A stretch of DNA of 64,000 nt from Ignelater luminosus (taxonomy: Eukaryota > Arthropoda > Insecta > Coleoptera > Elateridae). The notes beneath the pieces are model-generated. The model worked only from the letters and a program-made list of their open reading frames with translations, was not told the origin of the DNA and ran no database searches. The DNA lies in contig VTPC01090619.1 in assembly GCA_011009095.1 (NCBI GenBank), forward strand, positions 93,452 to 157,451, read 5' to 3'. Below, one piece after another: positions 61,369 to 64,000 of the stretch. Position numbers and translations under genes: made by a program. The stretch's first letter is position 1; every line of letters starts with the position of its first letter.

Positions 61369-62738
61369 GTATTAAGAATGGAAAGATCGATGCCTCGTTA
61401 TCCTGTTGTATTTTACAGGACGGGATCGTGGCATACTTGACAGTTACCTTTACCTGTACCCGCTAAAACAATGATACATAACAGATTTTATACTTGTTTT
61501 TAAATTTCTCTTTTTTTGTGCTAAACTTTTATTCAATGCAATTTTATTAGAAATTAAAAACTATGATTGTTTTCATTTGGGCTGTATGTTGTGTACATAT
61601 ACAATATATTCGAAACATAGATTTAGATGCATTTAATAATTGTAAGAATGTATAAATATTTATTTATTTTTGTATTATTATTATTATTATTGTTTTCAAT
61701 CAAGAACAGGAGTTTAAAAAAATATAGAAGAATATTGAGCTTTAGTTGTAGATGTTTTCGCTAAACTTATAAAGTTAGATTGCTAATTGGCGTGCAATTA
61801 AAAAAAAAGTGAAAAACTGATTGTTTTCAAAATATAATTTGAAACATGAAATAATTGTTGTTGCACTGTTCAGAAAAACCACAAAATATATTTTTTAATT
61901 GTTATTACACTGTAAATATAAAATTCAATAAAAATTCTGCCAAAGACTCTATAATTAACAATTGTTTTTTATTCAAACTTTAATAATTGTTAATTGGCAT
62001 CAAATCAATGATATTATTTGTATGTTATTCACAATGCTTTTCCAGTCAAATTCTAGATTTATAACATGAAGAACCGCCAGCCACAGGTGAAATCCGGTAT
62101 GGGACCAAATACAGGGTATCCCACATATGGAGGGTAAATGTCACAGTACAGTGTTCCCCATTGAAATGTAAGTCAGAAAATCTAATATCATTTTAGTCTC
62201 TGTGACTTATTTTTGAAAAAATTGACAGTTAAAAAGTACTGAATGTAAAAAGATAATCAAACAAGTTATTTCAAACAAAGAAAAACAGAATCTCTTAATT
62301 AATTCATAAAAAATAATCAAACAGATAAATAATATATGTAATTATAAATAGTACAGTTTAAAAAATGAAATTTACTTCAACCATTAGTATTAATCTGACA
62401 ATTTTCACCTGAAGATGATGATTAATCATCGAAACCGGTAGTGAAATAAAAATCATTTATATAACTTAAGGAAGTACCATTTTAATACCCATTAACAGTT
62501 AAAGTTTTTGAAACTTTTCAACAATATCAAGTTAATGTACTCAACTTAAATTTTAATAATGAAATAAATTTTTTTTATCAAAAAAACGCTAATAAAAATG
62601 CTCTATTATTATATTATTATGTCTGCCAATTTCATCACAAAAAGTGCTAACATTACACTATAGGGAATGATGAATCTTTAAATTAAATTTCCTTGACTAA
62701 AGTCGACTCTTTGTGAAACATAAAATAAAGGCATATAC
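61369..62738. other. Sequence downstream of TBC1D20
   Basis: Includes the TBC1D20 3' UTR; AATAAA near 61927 is a candidate poly(A) signal. A (TTA)n run occurs near 61672-61692. Further on it is AT-rich without a supported feature. Confidence 0.4.
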
Positions 62739-62900
62739 CAGGGGTTGGTAATTGGCAGAGCTGAGCAGAGATCTGGACCATCAGTTCCAACCCAAGAGCT
62801 GCAAGTATCAACATGCTCTCGGCGCCACTTGCCTTGCCTCGGGTTGAGATTGTGTGGGTACTTGTCAACATAAGGGGTGTGGGGGTCTGGTGCTGACTCA
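62739..62900. mobile_element. Possible terminus of a hAT element
   Basis: Starts CAGGGGTTGG followed by a GC-richer stretch rich in CAGAGCT/GAGCTGC motifs, the look of a hAT end. It may be the 3' end of the element whose transposase remnant lies at 63.6-64.0 kb. The other end is outside the window, so this is unproven. Confidence 0.35.
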
Positions 62901-63253
62901 TTATCTACATCTCCTATCTGCTATCTGTATTTTGTACAGAGCGTCCGATTGTACGAATTATTTAGTTAATTGTATATTTGTGTTATTTGTGTGCTTAATT
63001 AAAACTGTAGGTATCATGCTTTCTAAAAAACATAAAATTGACTGTGAAAATGGGAAGTTTCTGACTGAATGGGCTGAACCAGGTTTGGGTAGGTAGAATA
63101 CACAAGGTTAAATACATGGCTTTCTACCATGTAGAAATCATGTAATTTACATTAGACAGTTTTCTACTTTCAAATAGGTATTCTACGTGTAGAAAACTTA
63201 AACTATTGGTGAGTGTTAAGAACTAGTGTTATGCCATCTACCATATATTAGAG

Positions 63254-63488
63254 CAGGGGTCCCCAACCCTATGCCTGCGGGCACCATGTTGCCCGGCAAC
63301 CGTTTTACATGTGCCCGCCACTGTACAACCACGATAAAAAAATTAAGTTTTCAATAAAATGTTTTGTATATTATGTATATTATTAACTATGTCCAACTAT
63401 AAATTTACTTTGAAAATAAAAATGGTGCCCGCCGTTCGACCGATATTCTAGAATGCGCTCTTAGATACAAAAAGGTTGGGGACCCCTG
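63254..63488. mobile_element. hAT MITE with perfect 8-bp target-site duplication
   Basis: Ends CAGGGGTCCCCAACC and GGTTGGGGACCCCTG, flanked by TATTAGAG at 63246-63253 and 63489-63496. 235 bp. The terminal thirds are GC-rich (GTGCCCGC, GCGGGCACC) in contrast to the host DNA. It resembles the widespread CAGNGGTCCCCAACC class of hAT elements. Confidence 0.9.
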
Positions 63489-63567
63489 TATTAGAGTATA
63501 ATAAGTGATACAATAGTAATAATAACAAAAAGCATCAGTTGATACATTTCAATAATCATCACAGTTA

Positions 63568-64000
63568 TTACCACTTTTTACTTTGAGAGTAATGTTTTTT
63601 TGATCTGTCAAAAGTCAAATGGTTTTGATGTTGGAAATGCACATATAACCAGTTGAAGAACAACCTTTCTATTTGCACTGTAGAAGCAGGTATCCTTAGT
63701 AATTCTTGAGCCAGTTTACTTAATTCTGGATGAAATTTTTTTCGCACATGAAGAGACTTCTTTCTCAAAAATCACACTTAGCTTATCAGCTTATAAGCTT
63801 CTAAATCATTTAGATCTGAAGCCTCCAAGTTATGTAGTAAGAAATCTTCTACATCAGCGTCTTTGTTGTTTAAAAAAACTTTCCCTTGATATACAGGATG
63901 CAAATAATTGGCTATTGGTGAGTAAATTGTGAAAGCTTTATTTCGTCATTGATTTAACAGTTCTGCAAATTCCAGCCACTCTTTAGTAGTATCTGCTATA
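63568..64000 (-). pseudogene. hAT transposase remnant (C-terminal dimerisation region)
   Basis: Minus-strand pieces running off the window end: ADTTKEWLEFAELLNQ, then after a stop IYSPIANYLHPVYQGKVFLN and DVEDFLLHNLEASDL, then in another frame LSKLAQELLRIPASTVQIER followed by LFFNWLYVHFQHQNHLTFDR. The last is the hAT C-terminal dimerisation domain (PAS.A.ERLFS pattern). Internal stop and frameshift make it a pseudogene. Confidence 0.75.

Noticed and set aside
1..64000. CRISPR arrays, operons, ribosome-binding sites, prophage
   Set aside because: No regularly spaced direct repeats; all genes have spliceosomal introns or eukaryotic families, so prokaryotic features are not expected.

Overview
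This is an AT-rich nuclear genome window from an insect-like arthropod. Genes are split by GT-AG introns as short as 55 nt, and intergenic DNA is crowded with DNA-transposon debris. The order is not determinable from the sequence. All calls come from reading translations, splice signals and repeat ends; no database search was possible.

Genes in order. (1) 0.6-6.3 kb, +: last three coding exons of the NR4A nuclear receptor Hr38, with a long AT-rich 3' flank to about 9.2 kb. (2) 13.0-14.0 kb, +: complete ribosomal protein RpL22. (3) 15.8-16.7 kb, +: glucose-6-phosphate 1-epimerase-like gene broken by a frameshift at its HGFAR motif. (4) 18.8-24.9 kb, -: a four-exon unrecognised 210-aa gene behind a textbook RFX X-box, so probably ciliary; its 4.9-kb intron is packed with inverted-repeat transposons. 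(5) 29.6-32.2 kb, -: APC/C subunit CDC23 (APC8), six exons. (6) 34.4-35.6 kb, +: SERGEF-like RCC1-repeat protein with an 18-nt first coding exon. (7) 35.9-37.1 kb, +: FAM92/CIBAR BAR-domain ciliogenesis protein. (8) 37.35-37.66 kb, -: HSBP1, convergent with FAM92. (9) 42.4-44.4 kb, +: EOGT, with signal peptide and C-terminal HDEL. (10) 48.85-50.19 kb, -: PIGW. (11) 50.36-51.13 kb, -: an unrecognised 255-aa protein directly upstream of PIGW, possibly sharing a transcript with it. (12) 51.6-61.4 kb, +: TBC1D20 with a 7.8-kb intron. Most of these are housekeeping genes without an obvious common pathway; the ciliary theme (X-box gene and FAM92) and the ER theme (EOGT, PIGW, TBC1D20) are loose clusters at best.

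Mobile DNA. Several elements are delimited exactly by terminal inverted repeats plus target-site duplications: hAT-type elements at 10971-12127, 32620-33000, 53359-58403, 54322-54704 and 63254-63488; a Harbinger-like MITE at 44961-45454; Tc1/mariner-type elements at 14463-15006, 22693-24108 and 55586-57701; and two foldback elements at 21.0-22.7 kb. The TBC1D20 intron holds a nest: a 5-kb hAT-type element containing a second hAT MITE (itself inserted in a BEL/Pao fragment) and a Tc1/mariner-type element.

The observations most worth checking are the PIGW/255-aa gene arrangement (a poly(A) signal inside a 55-nt intron), the nested hAT element with its dense subterminal repeats, the X-box gene, and the broken epimerase.
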